Shown one piece after another: positions 34,667 to 42,935 of a stretch of 64,000 nt of DNA. How positions within the stretch are numbered: the stretch's first letter is position 1; every line of letters starts with the position of its first letter. Both the position numbers and the translations under genes were made by a program. The notes beneath the pieces were generated by a model. It had not been told where the DNA came from and made no database searches. It saw only the letters and a list, made by a program, of their open reading frames with translations. This stretch comes from Deferribacterales bacterium Deferri_01 (GTDB taxonomy: Bacteria > Chrysiogenota > Deferribacteres > Deferribacterales > Geovibrionaceae). Location: positions 1 through 64,000 of the forward strand of contig LUZY01000011.1 in the NCBI GenBank assembly GCA_001603805.1. Direction: 5' to 3'.

Positions 34667-35314
34667 TCAGGCTTTCACAGCAAGCCTTCTGCCAATTTCA
34701 AACGCATTCTTCAGGTCGTTCTCAAAATGTTCTCTGCGGTATTGCATTTTTTCTTCTATTGTTCCACGGAGTCCGAATCTTTCATAATCTTTTTCCGTAC
34801 CCTGTAAAGTATTAAAACTGCACATTGTTTCGCATGAGCCGAAAGTTCTTTTCATGAAATTCTCGTTTGTTCGGAAATGGGTGTCATATTCGTACTCATT
34901 TTTTTCCTGTTCGGTTACGTTCATAGTATAAATCATTGCAGTCGAAGATTTCTTTGGAGCCAGACTGCTGTAGTCAGGATAGGACACAAACGGGAAAATA
35001 AGACGCTCCATAAATGCTGCAGTTTCTGCGCTGATTCTGCCCAGATAGACAGGAGCGCCGATTATAATTGCATCTGCTTCTGATGCTTTTTCCAGAAAGG
35101 GGAGTATGCCGTCTTTGTATGTGCATTTGCCGTAAGTTTTGCTGTTACGCACCTTGCAGGCAAAACAGCTTGTACAGCCTTTGAAATTGATGTCATAAAG
35201 ATGAACCAGCTCCGTATCTGCCCCCGCAGACTGTGCGCCTTCCAAGCTTTTCTGAAGCAGAAGAGAAGTGTTGAACTTTTTTCTGGGACTTCCGTTGAAT
35301 GCTATAACTTTCAT
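34667..35314 (-). CDS. Flavodoxin-fold NAD(P)H oxidoreductase / iron-sulfur flavoprotein-like
   Basis: A 215-residue flavoprotein of the NADPH-dependent FMN reductase family. FMN phosphate binding is by FNGSPRKKFNTSLLL (residues 5-19), and the flavin-edge stretch is IIIGAPVYLGRISAE (about 86). Four cysteines in GCTSCFACK ... GKC (C-x2-C-x2-C-x10-C, about 47-63) resemble the cluster motif of iron-sulfur flavoproteins, though the last spacing is longer than the usual 4-7. An AGGAGGA ribosome site precedes ATG. A site shared with the neighbouring rrf2-type gene lies 28 bases upstream, suggesting regulation by it. Confidence 0.82.
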   Translation of the reverse strand: MKVIAFNGSPRKKFNTSLLLQKSLEGAQSAGADTELVHLYDINFKGCTSCFACKVRNSKTYGKCTYKDGILPFLEKASEADAIIIGAPVYLGRISAETAAFMERLIFPFVSYPDYSSLAPKKSSTAMIYTMNVTEQEKNEYEYDTHFRTNENFMKRTFGSCETMCSFNTLQGTEKDYERFGLRGTIEEKMQYRREHFENDLKNAFEIGRRLAVKA

Positions 35315-35341
35315 TTGTTCCTCCTTCTATTTGTGCCTTTT

Positions 35342-35355
35342 ATAGTAACAATTAT
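35342..35355 (-). promoter_or_regulatory. Candidate Rrf2 half-site upstream of flavoprotein gene
   Basis: Read on the minus strand this is ATAATTGTTACTAT. It matches one arm of the inverted repeat in front of the rrf2-type gene (ATAATTGTTA). It lies 28 bases before the flavoprotein start codon. Confidence 0.45.
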
Positions 35356-35367
35356 ATGCAAAAAAAA

Positions 35368-35784
35368 TCAGGTCACTTTGTTTACGAGGTCAGCAAGGCT
35401 GGTTTCTTTTAACTTAGACTCAAAAGATTCCTGTGCATTGCTGAGAATATCTTCAAGAGCGGGCTTCATCTTACAGCTTACAGAGCATGATTCCTGAACC
35501 GGATAAGTGTGAAGGGCAAAGGTCTTCGGCGCTTCCACTGCTTTGTATATGTCAAGAAGGGTTATTGATTCAGGATCTTTAGCAAGGGAGCATGAACCGT
35601 TTTTGCCCCTTTCGGTATGCACAAGCCCTGCCTTTGACAATTTTGATATTATGCGTCTGACGAAGCTGGGGCAGGCATTAACACTTTCGGCAAGGTCGCA
35701 TGAACACATATATTCACCTGCGTGGAAACCAAGCCCTGTCATAACATGAATGGCTATTGAAAACTGAGTATTTCGTGATGTCAT
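35368..35784 (-). CDS. Rrf2 family transcriptional regulator
   Basis: A 138-residue winged-helix regulator. The N-terminus (RNTQFSIAIHVMTGLGFHAG) and the helix-turn-helix with SFVRRIISKLSKAGLVHTERG (about residues 40-60) are Rrf2. Cysteines occur at SCSVSC (about 97-102), close to where IscR and NsrR carry cluster ligands, but the three-cysteine spacing is not matched. No ribosome site precedes ATG, and an inverted repeat sits 3 bases upstream, so the transcript may be leaderless and self-regulated. It is paired with the flavoprotein gene 53 bases downstream. Confidence 0.86.
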   Translation of the reverse strand: MTSRNTQFSIAIHVMTGLGFHAGEYMCSCDLAESVNACPSFVRRIISKLSKAGLVHTERGKNGSCSLAKDPESITLLDIYKAVEAPKTFALHTYPVQESCSVSCKMKPALEDILSNAQESFESKLKETSLADLVNKVT

Positions 35785-35786
35785 AA

Positions 35787-35807
35787 TTGTTATTTAAATC
35801 GTAACAA
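35787..35807 (-). promoter_or_regulatory. Inverted repeat at the rrf2-type start (putative operator)
   Basis: TTGTTA (35787-35792) and TAACAA (35802-35807) are perfect inverted arms with a 9-base A/T-rich spacer, positioned immediately before the start codon. The same arm sequence appears before the flavoprotein gene. Confidence 0.6.
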
Positions 35808-35839
35808 AATAAAATGCAAGAAAAATATTGATCGGCTTG

Positions 35840-35863
35840 AATAAATCAATCGATTGATTTATT
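35840..35863 (+). promoter_or_regulatory. 24-bp perfect palindrome, probable TetR/CecR operator
   Basis: AATAAATCAATC is followed immediately by its exact reverse complement, a 12+12 base palindrome without spacer. It ends 31 bases before the TetR-family start, where it would overlap the promoter and allow autorepression of the regulator/efflux operon. Confidence 0.85.
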
Positions 35864-35894
35864 ATTGGAATATAAACATCCGGAGAAGATACCT

Positions 35895-36575
35895 ATGAAC
35901 AAAATATCTGATAAAACAAAAGGGGACAAAACAAAGCAGAACCTTATAGATGCAGGAATGGAGCTTTTCGGAGAGCATGGATTCACAGCAACCGGAACAA
36001 GAATGATAGTTCAGAAAGCCGGAGTTAACATTTCCGCTATTCAATATTATTTCGGCGGGAAAGAGGGGCTGTATCGTGCTGTGATTGAGCATATAGCAGA
36101 GAGGATCGGTTCGCATATAAATCCTTTGGCAGAAGAAATAAAAGTGGAATTTGAAAAAGGCGGCAAAAGCAGAGAGGCTGCTGCTGTGTGCATTGAAAAA
36201 GCTGTGAGGGGTCTTTTAAACATGATGATTAAATCCCGTGAAGCAAGGAAGTGGGCGTTGATTGTTATGCGTGAACAGGCAATCCCGACGCCTGCTTTTG
36301 ATATATTGTATGACTCTGTAATGGCTAAGGCACACGGACTTCTTAGCCGTATTATCGCCGCAGGAGCCTGCATAGAACCTGACAGTGATGAGGCATGTCT
36401 TCGTGCCCATGCTGTTATAGGAAGTGTTCTTGGCTTTCTTTCAGCAAAAGAAACAGTATTTCGCAGACTCGGCACTGCTGAATACACTAAGGAGCATTTC
36501 CGTATACTGGATGTGCTTCTTCCTGCCATGGCAGTATCATCTTTTAATGCAGAAGCAGACGGAGCAGCAAAATGA
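35895..36575 (+). CDS. TetR family regulator (CecR/YbiH-like)
   Basis: A 226-residue TetR repressor. The HTH lies in residues 12-65 (NLIDAGMELFGEHGFTATGT and VNISAIQYYFGGKEGLYRAV). The C-terminal ligand-binding part resembles the CecR (YbiH) type that in E. coli controls ybhGFSR. The same four transport genes follow here in one operon. ATG at 35895 was chosen because GGAGAAG lies 7 bases upstream. A 24-bp palindrome precedes it. The last bases overlap the HlyD-like gene (ATGA). The inducer is unknown. Confidence 0.9.
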   Translation: MNKISDKTKGDKTKQNLIDAGMELFGEHGFTATGTRMIVQKAGVNISAIQYYFGGKEGLYRAVIEHIAERIGSHINPLAEEIKVEFEKGGKSREAAAVCIEKAVRGLLNMMIKSREARKWALIVMREQAIPTPAFDILYDSVMAKAHGLLSRIIAAGACIEPDSDEACLRAHAVIGSVLGFLSAKETVFRRLGTAEYTKEHFRILDVLLPAMAVSSFNAEADGAAK

Positions 36576-37552
36576 AAAAGAAAGTTATCATATTAATATT
36601 GTTTATCACAGCAGTCTGCTCCGCTTTTTTTCTGTACAGTTCAAAAAAGAACGGCAGTGAAAATGAGCTGACAATGTACGGAAACGTGGATATACGTGAT
36701 GTCACCCTTGGTTTTCGTGTTTCAGGGCGTCTTGAAAAGTTAATGTTTGAGGAAGGCGACCGGGTGAAGGAGGGCGATCTTCTGGCTGTTTTGGATAAAA
36801 AGCCTTATGAAGATCAGCTTGCCGTGGCTGAAGCCCGTCTCGAATCTGCTGAATCGGTTTTTTCAAAAATGTTAAGCGGCTTGCGCCCGCAGGAAATAGA
36901 GGAAGCAAGGGCGCAGGTTCACGAGCGTGAAGCGACTCTTATTAATCTGGAACGCACATATAAAAGACAGGATGAACTTTTTAAGCTGAATGCTGTGTCA
37001 GCTCAGGCGCACGATGAGGCTCTCGCCGCAAGGGACGAGGCAAGAGCAAGGCTGAAAATGGCACGCAAATCACTTGAACTTGCCCTCGCAGGCTACAGAG
37101 ATGAGGATATAAGGGCTGCCGGAGCGGAATATAAAGCTGCTGCCGCGTCTGTTGAATCTGCAAAGACTTCTCTGGCGGATACTGAAATAATCTCTCCTTC
37201 CGATGGGGTAATACTTACCAGAGTGCGTGAGAAGGGTTCGATTATTGCTTCAGGAGCAGCAGTCTACACCATAGCTCTGGACAGCCCTGTCTGGATACGC
37301 ACATACGCTGCTGAACCTGATCTCGGGCGTATTTATCCCGGTCAGAAGGCTGAAATGTACACCGATACAAACCCCGGTAAACCATATGTCGGGCAGGTGG
37401 GTTTTATTTCTCCTCAGGCGGAGTTTACTCCAAAAAATGTTGAGACTACGGCACTGCGCACTGATCTGGTCTACAGGCTGCGTATAATTGTGGATAATCC
37501 GGATAAGTTTCTCCGCCAGGGTATGCCTGTTACTGTTAAGCTGTCTGAGTAA
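36572..37552 (+). CDS. ybhG: HlyD/YbhG-like periplasmic adaptor protein
   Basis: A 326-residue membrane fusion protein. The N-terminal anchor is residues 3-20 (KKVIILILFITAVCSAFF). The lipoyl half-motif is GRLEKLMFEEGDRVKEGDLLAVLD, an alpha-helical coiled coil covers about 75-195, and the second lipoyl half is ADTEIISPSDGVILTRVREKG. The beta-barrel region has GFISPQAEFTPKNVETTALR, typical of YbhG-type adaptors. It would bridge the ABC exporter to an outer-membrane channel; no TolC gene is in the window. It is coupled to the TetR gene upstream, and the fused ATPase follows after 4 bases. Confidence 0.9.
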   Translation: MKKKVIILILFITAVCSAFFLYSSKKNGSENELTMYGNVDIRDVTLGFRVSGRLEKLMFEEGDRVKEGDLLAVLDKKPYEDQLAVAEARLESAESVFSKMLSGLRPQEIEEARAQVHEREATLINLERTYKRQDELFKLNAVSAQAHDEALAARDEARARLKMARKSLELALAGYRDEDIRAAGAEYKAAAASVESAKTSLADTEIISPSDGVILTRVREKGSIIASGAAVYTIALDSPVWIRTYAAEPDLGRIYPGQKAEMYTDTNPGKPYVGQVGFISPQAEFTPKNVETTALRTDLVYRLRIIVDNPDKFLRQGMPVTVKLSE

Positions 37553-37556
37553 AAGA

Positions 37557-39275
37557 ATGCTGACTCCATTGGCGGAGGTTACAAACCTCACTAAACGCTT
37601 TTCGCCTGATTCCCCGCCTGCTCTTGATAATATTTCGCTCAAAATCAGCAGCGGGCAGATAACTGGACTTGTCGGTCCTGACGGTGCAGGCAAAACAACT
37701 CTTATGCGTCATTTGGTGGGGCTTCTGCATTCCGATTCCGGTGCAGTCTCCGTATTAGGCATGGACACTGTGTCAAGCGCACCTGCCATAAGAGAGCATG
37801 TCGGGTATATGCCCCAGAAATTTGGTCTTTATGAAGATCTTACCGTGCAGGAGAACCTTAATCTGTACGCTGATTTATGCGGACTTACAAAAGAAAAACG
37901 CATCGGCAGTTTCCGGAGATTGTTGGAATTCACCTCCCTCAGCGAGTTTACATCAAGACTTGCCGGCAGATTATCCGGCGGGATGAAGCAAAAGCTTGGG
38001 CTTGCCTGCGCATTGTTGGGCGAGCCACGTCTTCTTCTTTTGGATGAACCGAGTGTCGGTGTTGATCCTATTTCCCGCAGGGAGCTATGGAAAATGGTGC
38101 AGGAACTTCTGGATGGAGGCATGGGGGTTGTCTGGTCAACCTCTTATCTGGATGAAGCGGAAAAATGTGACAGGGTAATCCTTCTGAATGAAGGGAAAAC
38201 CCTTTTTGAAGGAAAACCGGCGGAATTGCTGACTGAAATGAGAAACCGTGTGTTTGTTCTGTATGGTGCTGATGCCGGGGATAAACGTTCAGTGCTTACG
38301 GATCTATTAAACAAAGATGAAGTATCAGACGGCATAATTCAGGGAAGCGGGATAAGGATAGCCCTCCGTAAAGGTGCGCATATGCCTGACATGGCTGACT
38401 GTCTGCGTGCAGAACCTGTTTCCCCGTGTTTTGAGGATGGTTTTATAGACAGGCTCGGAGGCGGTCCGGGCGGGCATTCTCCGTTAGCGGATATAATAAA
38501 TGAAAAACCGGATAGTGATGGCTCTGTTATAGAGGCAAAAGGGCTTACCAAGCAGTTCGGAGATTTTACGGCTGTAAAGGACAACAGCTTCAGCATAAAA
38601 CGAGGGGAGATTTTTGGTCTGCTGGGACCTAACGGAGCGGGGAAATCCACAACCTTCAAAATGATGTGCGGTCTTCTTCAGCCCACTTCGGGCAGTGCGG
38701 AGATTATGGGTCTTGATCTTAAAACAGCCGGGTCGGAAGCAAGATCGAAAATAGGTTACATGGCTCAGAAATTCTCCCTTTACGGTAATTTAAGTGTCCG
38801 CCAGAACCTGAGCTTTTTCGCAGGGGTTTACTGTTTGAACAAGGCGGAAGCGGGAAGAGCAGCGGATGAAATGACAAATGTGTTCGACCTAGGCAGTTAT
38901 ATTGACACAAATGCCGACACTCTTCCGCTGGGTTTCAAGCAGAGGCTTGCCCTTGCCTGTTCAGTTATGCACTCACCCGATGTGCTGTTTCTGGATGAGC
39001 CGACCTCGGGGGTAGACCCGGTTACACGGCGGGAATTCTGGAACCATATTAACAGTATGGTGAAAAAAGGCGTTACCGTTATGGTTACAACCCATTTTAT
39101 GGATGAGGCGGAATACTGCGACAGAATAGGACTGATTTACAGGGGTGAAAACATCGCCTCCGGTACTCCGGATCAGCTTAAAGCCTCCGCAGTTACAGAA
39201 TCGCTGACTTCTCCTTCCCTTGAAGATGCATTTATTGAACTGATAAACCGCTCTGAAGCAGGGAGGACACAGTGA
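37557..39275 (+). CDS. ybhF: Tandem-fused ABC exporter ATPase (YbhF-like)
   Basis: A 572-residue protein with two nucleotide-binding domains. NBD1 has Walker A GPDGAGKTT, signature LSGGMKQKL and Walker B LLLLDEPSVGVDP. NBD2 (from about residue 325) has Walker A GPNGAGKST, a variant signature LPLGFKQRL and Walker B VLFLDEPTSGVDP. The fused layout and the GPDGAGKT variant are YbhF features. ATG at 37557 gives the natural N-terminus (MLTPLAEVTNLTKRF); longer in-frame starts lie within the adaptor gene. It should energise the two permeases that follow. Predicted substrates in E. coli are cations and drugs, but the substrate here is unknown. Confidence 0.92.
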   Translation: MLTPLAEVTNLTKRFSPDSPPALDNISLKISSGQITGLVGPDGAGKTTLMRHLVGLLHSDSGAVSVLGMDTVSSAPAIREHVGYMPQKFGLYEDLTVQENLNLYADLCGLTKEKRIGSFRRLLEFTSLSEFTSRLAGRLSGGMKQKLGLACALLGEPRLLLLDEPSVGVDPISRRELWKMVQELLDGGMGVVWSTSYLDEAEKCDRVILLNEGKTLFEGKPAELLTEMRNRVFVLYGADAGDKRSVLTDLLNKDEVSDGIIQGSGIRIALRKGAHMPDMADCLRAEPVSPCFEDGFIDRLGGGPGGHSPLADIINEKPDSDGSVIEAKGLTKQFGDFTAVKDNSFSIKRGEIFGLLGPNGAGKSTTFKMMCGLLQPTSGSAEIMGLDLKTAGSEARSKIGYMAQKFSLYGNLSVRQNLSFFAGVYCLNKAEAGRAADEMTNVFDLGSYIDTNADTLPLGFKQRLALACSVMHSPDVLFLDEPTSGVDPVTRREFWNHINSMVKKGVTVMVTTHFMDEAEYCDRIGLIYRGENIASGTPDQLKASAVTESLTSPSLEDAFIELINRSEAGRTQ

Positions 39276-40390
39276 ACTTCCGCAGAATAACAGCCCTTGT
39301 TAAGAAAGAGAGCCGTCAGGTGGTGAGAGACCCAAGCTCTATCCTTATTGCCTTTGTTCTTCCTGTAATACTGCTATTTGTCTTCGGTTACGGAATCAAT
39401 CTGGATGCTGCAAAAATAAACATAGGTCTTGCCCTTGAGGAAAGAGGAGCTGACGGAGACCGCCTTGCCGCAGCCTTTATAAACTCTGAATTTCTCAATG
39501 TACGAACAGCGGCAGACAGACGTGAACTTATACCCGAAATGGACGCAGGGCACATCAGAGGCATTGTTGTTATCCCTGTAGGATTCAGCACCAGAGCGGC
39601 TTTTGAGTCTGACAGTGCAGTTATTCAGGTTATAACGGACGGCAGCGAGCCTAATACCGCTTCATTTGTTTATAACTATTCGATGGGGATATGGCGGGCG
39701 TGGCTGTCTCAGTATGCCGTTGAAAAAGGTATTGAAATAAAGATGCCCATAGAAACCGAGCCCCGTTTTTTGTTTAATCCGGAGCTTAAGAGCCGCTATT
39801 TTCTGCTTCCCGGCTCAATTGCCATCATCATGACCCTTATAGGCACAATGCTGACCTCGCTTGTTGTGGCAAGGGAATGGGAGCGTGGAACTATGGAAGC
39901 CATGATGGCAAAACCGGTTACAGTCACAGAGATAATACTTGGCAAACTTATTCCTTATTTTATTCTGGGAATGGGGTCAATGGCTATGTGTGTGGCTGTA
40001 TCAGTATATTTTTATGATGTTCCTTTCAGGGGTTCTTTTGTTGTTCTTGCCGTAGTATCAGCAGTTTTTCTTATTGCTTCACTTGGGCAGGGACTTCTCA
40101 TATCCACACTGGCGAGGAATCAGTTTGTTGCAGCGCAGATAGCCCTTATTACTGCATTTCTTCCTGCTTTTATGCTCTCTGGTTTCATATTTGAGATAAG
40201 CTCCATGCCGCCTTTGATCAGAGGGCTGACGTATGTTTTTGCTGCAAGATACTTCGTGGCTGACCTGCAAACTCTTTTCCTTGCCGGAAATGTATGGGGG
40301 CTGCTTATTACAAATACAGCCGCCATCAGTTTGATTGCTGCGGTTTTTTTCATCATAATCAGAATTAAAACAAAAAAGACTCTGGATTGA
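39272..40390 (+). CDS. ybhS: ABC-2 type permease (YbhS-like)
   Basis: A 372-residue inner-membrane subunit. A first helix (LIAFVLPVILLFVFGYGINL) is followed by a ~150-residue periplasmic domain and five further helices from about residue 180 (SIAIIMTLIGTMLTSLVV onward). The N-terminal KKESRQVVRDPSS and the EWERGTMEAMMAKPVTVTEI coupling segment are ABC-2 family hallmarks. The start is GTG, overlapping ybhF by 4 bases. It is likely to form a heterodimer with the next gene product. Confidence 0.9.
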   Translation: MNFRRITALVKKESRQVVRDPSSILIAFVLPVILLFVFGYGINLDAAKINIGLALEERGADGDRLAAAFINSEFLNVRTAADRRELIPEMDAGHIRGIVVIPVGFSTRAAFESDSAVIQVITDGSEPNTASFVYNYSMGIWRAWLSQYAVEKGIEIKMPIETEPRFLFNPELKSRYFLLPGSIAIIMTLIGTMLTSLVVAREWERGTMEAMMAKPVTVTEIILGKLIPYFILGMGSMAMCVAVSVYFYDVPFRGSFVVLAVVSAVFLIASLGQGLLISTLARNQFVAAQIALITAFLPAFMLSGFIFEISSMPPLIRGLTYVFAARYFVADLQTLFLAGNVWGLLITNTAAISLIAAVFFIIIRIKTKKTLD

Positions 40391-40405
40391 GAAGGATTCG
40401 AAGAT

Positions 40406-41521
40406 ATGAAGAGGCTGTTGCGGATAAAAGCACTGATGATAAAAGAAATACATGCGATATGGCGTGACCCGAAAAGCCGCATAATTCTCATTGCGCCTCT
40501 TACTGTTCAGCTTTTCCTGTTCTCTTTTGCCGCAACGCTCGAGGTAAAGAATGTGGCACTCGGAGTGTATAGTCTTGACAGAGGGAAGCAGGGTTATGAG
40601 CTTATTCAGCGTTTTGCAGGTTCAGAAACATTCAGCAGGACTATTTTTTTCAATAATCCCGCAGAAGCGAAAAAAGCGTTAAACGAACAGAAGATTATAG
40701 CTGTAATAAGCATACCGCAGGATTTTTCACGGGATATTGAATCAGGAAAACAAGGAAAAATTCAGATTCTCCTTGACGGCAGAAAGTCCAATGCCTCGCA
40801 GATTGTAATGGGATACATCACAACCGTGGTGAATACATACTCAGAGGAGATTACCTCAAAAGCAGGGGGAACTGTGCTTCCTGCTATTGTAAGCGGGAGA
40901 AATTTTTATAATGAAAACTTAATCTATATGTGGTTTAACGTGCCTTCTCTCATGGGTATTCTCACAATGGTGGGCACTCTTATTCTTACTTCTTTGTCTG
41001 TAGCAAGAGAAAGGGAACATGGCACATTTGATCAGCTTCTTGTTTCTCCTTTGATGCCGTGGGAGATTCTTGTCGGAAAAACAGTACCACCCATGGCAGT
41101 GGGTATGACGCAGGGAAGTGTGATTCTGTTTTTTTCCTATTTTGTATTCGGCATACCCTTCAGGGGCTCGCTTGTTATGCTCTATGCAGCTCTCTTCATG
41201 TTTGCTCTCTCTGTCACTGGAATAGGTCTTTTTATCTCATCCCTTGCGAAAACCCAGCAGCAGGCGATTCTCGGAGCATTCGTATTCATGGTTCCGGCTA
41301 TTGCGCTTTCCGGTTTTGCAGCTCCCTTTGAGAATATGCCCCAGTGGCTTCAGGGGTGCATGCAGGTCAACCCTGTTAAGCATTTTATGATAATCCTCAA
41401 AGGAATTTATCTTAAGGACATGAGCCCGGCGAATATTTTATCGAACACCACGCCTCTTGTTGTGATAGCCGCAGTGAACCTTATTTTAGCTGGAGCCCTG
41501 TTCAGACGCCGGCTTGAATAA
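40406..41521 (+). CDS. ybhR: ABC-2 type permease (YbhR-like)
   Basis: A 371-residue paralogue of the preceding permease. It shares the layout of one N-terminal helix, a large periplasmic loop (with LDGRKSNASQIVMGYI) and a C-terminal five-helix bundle; AREREHGTFDQLLVSPLMPW is the coupling segment and VNPVKHFMIILKGIYLKD the end signature. Close similarity to E. coli YbhR in order and motifs supports the assignment. It is the last gene of the operon and converges with the PAS kinase, with 2 bases between stops. Confidence 0.9.
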   Translation: MKRLLRIKALMIKEIHAIWRDPKSRIILIAPLTVQLFLFSFAATLEVKNVALGVYSLDRGKQGYELIQRFAGSETFSRTIFFNNPAEAKKALNEQKIIAVISIPQDFSRDIESGKQGKIQILLDGRKSNASQIVMGYITTVVNTYSEEITSKAGGTVLPAIVSGRNFYNENLIYMWFNVPSLMGILTMVGTLILTSLSVAREREHGTFDQLLVSPLMPWEILVGKTVPPMAVGMTQGSVILFFSYFVFGIPFRGSLVMLYAALFMFALSVTGIGLFISSLAKTQQQAILGAFVFMVPAIALSGFAAPFENMPQWLQGCMQVNPVKHFMIILKGIYLKDMSPANILSNTTPLVVIAAVNLILAGALFRRRLE

Positions 41522-41523
41522 AG

Positions 41524-42645
41524 TCATATAATTGTTATGGTAAAAGTTGTGGTGTTTTTATCGGAAGTGCAGCGCAGTGTTCCGCCTAAAGATTTTTCCA
41601 CAAGGGTCTTTGCCAGATACAGCCCAAGACCTTTATTTTGTCCCACCTCTGCTGTGGTGAAGTAGGGTTCAAAAATCCTTTCCCTTATTTCATCGCTGAT
41701 TCCGCCGCCATTATTTGTTACTTCTATTATTTTACCGCTTTTGTAGTTGGCTATGCTGATTGTTATCTTGCCGTATATCTGACCGGAGCGCTTTATGGCA
41801 CTGACAGCATTGCTCAAAAGGTGCATCAGCACCTGTTTGAAGTTTATCTCGCTCCCTGATGCGAGCTTGCAGAATCCTCTGCACATGGGTTTGTAGTCGG
41901 GTGTAAAAGTCGTCTGCCCGTTCTCACAATTACAGGTAACAAAGGTTGTAATGCCGGATTCTTTAAGCAGTGAGTCATACATGCCCATTGTCTGTTCAAC
42001 AGCTTTTACTATGGTAAACCAGCCGTCCTCTTTGACTTTGAAAAAATCCCTGAAGGAGTCAATAGTTGCGGACATTTCCAGTATTATAGCCATACTGATT
42101 TTTTCAAATTCCCTAAACATCTCTTCATGCTCGGATGCGGAAAATGTTTCGGTGAGATTCTGTATATTAAGTCCCAAAGCATTAAGGGGCTGACGCCAGT
42201 GATGGGATATGGCAGCGAGAAGCTCGCTTACAAATTCATTTTTGACGTCAGCGGGGGAAGGAACAGTATATGCTGACATTTCTGCCGCAGGTGTTTTGCT
42301 GGGCTCCAGAAAAGCGTATGCGTGGCTGAAAGTGCCGTTCTCATTGTAAACAGCGAAGGATTGTATTGAAGTTTTCAGCTCTTCGCCGCTTTTTCTTATA
42401 AACTTCATCTGAAGGGCTTCCAATTCTCCTTTTTCAGTGAATACGGAGAATACATTTTTTGCTTTGTCTTTATAATCAGGGTGAATAAGCTCGCCGATGC
42501 ACTTTCCCAGAACATCCGCTTCCATGTAACCGAAGAGGTTCAGCCATTTTGTGTTTACATATTCCAGTTTTCCTTCTGAGCCTATGGAGTGAACAGCTAT
42601 CGGAACATCGTCAAATACTTTCCGGAGGTCAGCTTTAATAAACAT
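41524..42645 (-). CDS. PAS-domain sensor histidine kinase (orphan)
   Basis: A 373-residue soluble histidine kinase. A PAS domain occupies residues ~8-120 (VPIAVHSIGSEGKLEYVNTK). The H-box is AAISHHWRQPLNALGLNIQN (about 170), the HWRQPLN subtype. The HATPase domain has LMHLLSNAVSAIK (N box), NNGGGISDEIRERIFEPYF (G1/F box) and NKGLGLYLAK (G2). There are no membrane helices, so the signal is cytoplasmic, possibly redox or a small ligand. No response regulator is adjacent. ATG at 42645 was chosen because AGAAGGGG precedes it; an upstream TTG would overlap that site. Confidence 0.9.
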   Translation of the reverse strand: MFIKADLRKVFDDVPIAVHSIGSEGKLEYVNTKWLNLFGYMEADVLGKCIGELIHPDYKDKAKNVFSVFTEKGELEALQMKFIRKSGEELKTSIQSFAVYNENGTFSHAYAFLEPSKTPAAEMSAYTVPSPADVKNEFVSELLAAISHHWRQPLNALGLNIQNLTETFSASEHEEMFREFEKISMAIILEMSATIDSFRDFFKVKEDGWFTIVKAVEQTMGMYDSLLKESGITTFVTCNCENGQTTFTPDYKPMCRGFCKLASGSEINFKQVLMHLLSNAVSAIKRSGQIYGKITISIANYKSGKIIEVTNNGGGISDEIRERIFEPYFTTAEVGQNKGLGLYLAKTLVEKSLGGTLRCTSDKNTTTFTITII

Positions 42646-42814
42646 TTTTCCCCTTCTCAAATTTAAGATAGATAGTTAATGTTGGTCGTCAGTTCCAATT
42701 TATACATATTAATAGTGATTATGCCTCACTATTTATAATGATGCAATAAAACTAACATACTTGTTGCTTCGAGGCAACTGATAACAAAGCGTGGAGAAAA
42801 ATATGTTTGAGAGA
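42646..42814. other. Intergenic region upstream of the PAS kinase
   Basis: The region is A/T-rich and holds the promoter area of the PAS kinase. A short hairpin GTTGCT-tcga-GGCAAC lies near 42763-42778 without a T tract. No gene is recognised; a 64-codon plus-strand frame starting here runs through the terminator and into the marR coding end. Confidence 0.45.
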
Positions 42815-42844
42815 ATAAAAAAACGCCGCTTAAATTGCGGCGTT
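42815..42844 (-). terminator. Rho-independent terminator of marR-type gene
   Basis: On the minus strand AACGCCGC-aatttaa-GCGGCGTT forms a perfect 8-bp stem followed by TTTTT. It lies 90 bases after the MarR-family stop. Confidence 0.88.
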
Positions 42845-42935
42845 GTAAATGCATTTTGCTCCGGCTGTATTAGTGTAATGCCTGACTTTACTGCTTTATC
42901 ACTGTTAGGACCGGACTATAACGGAAATTTTTGTT

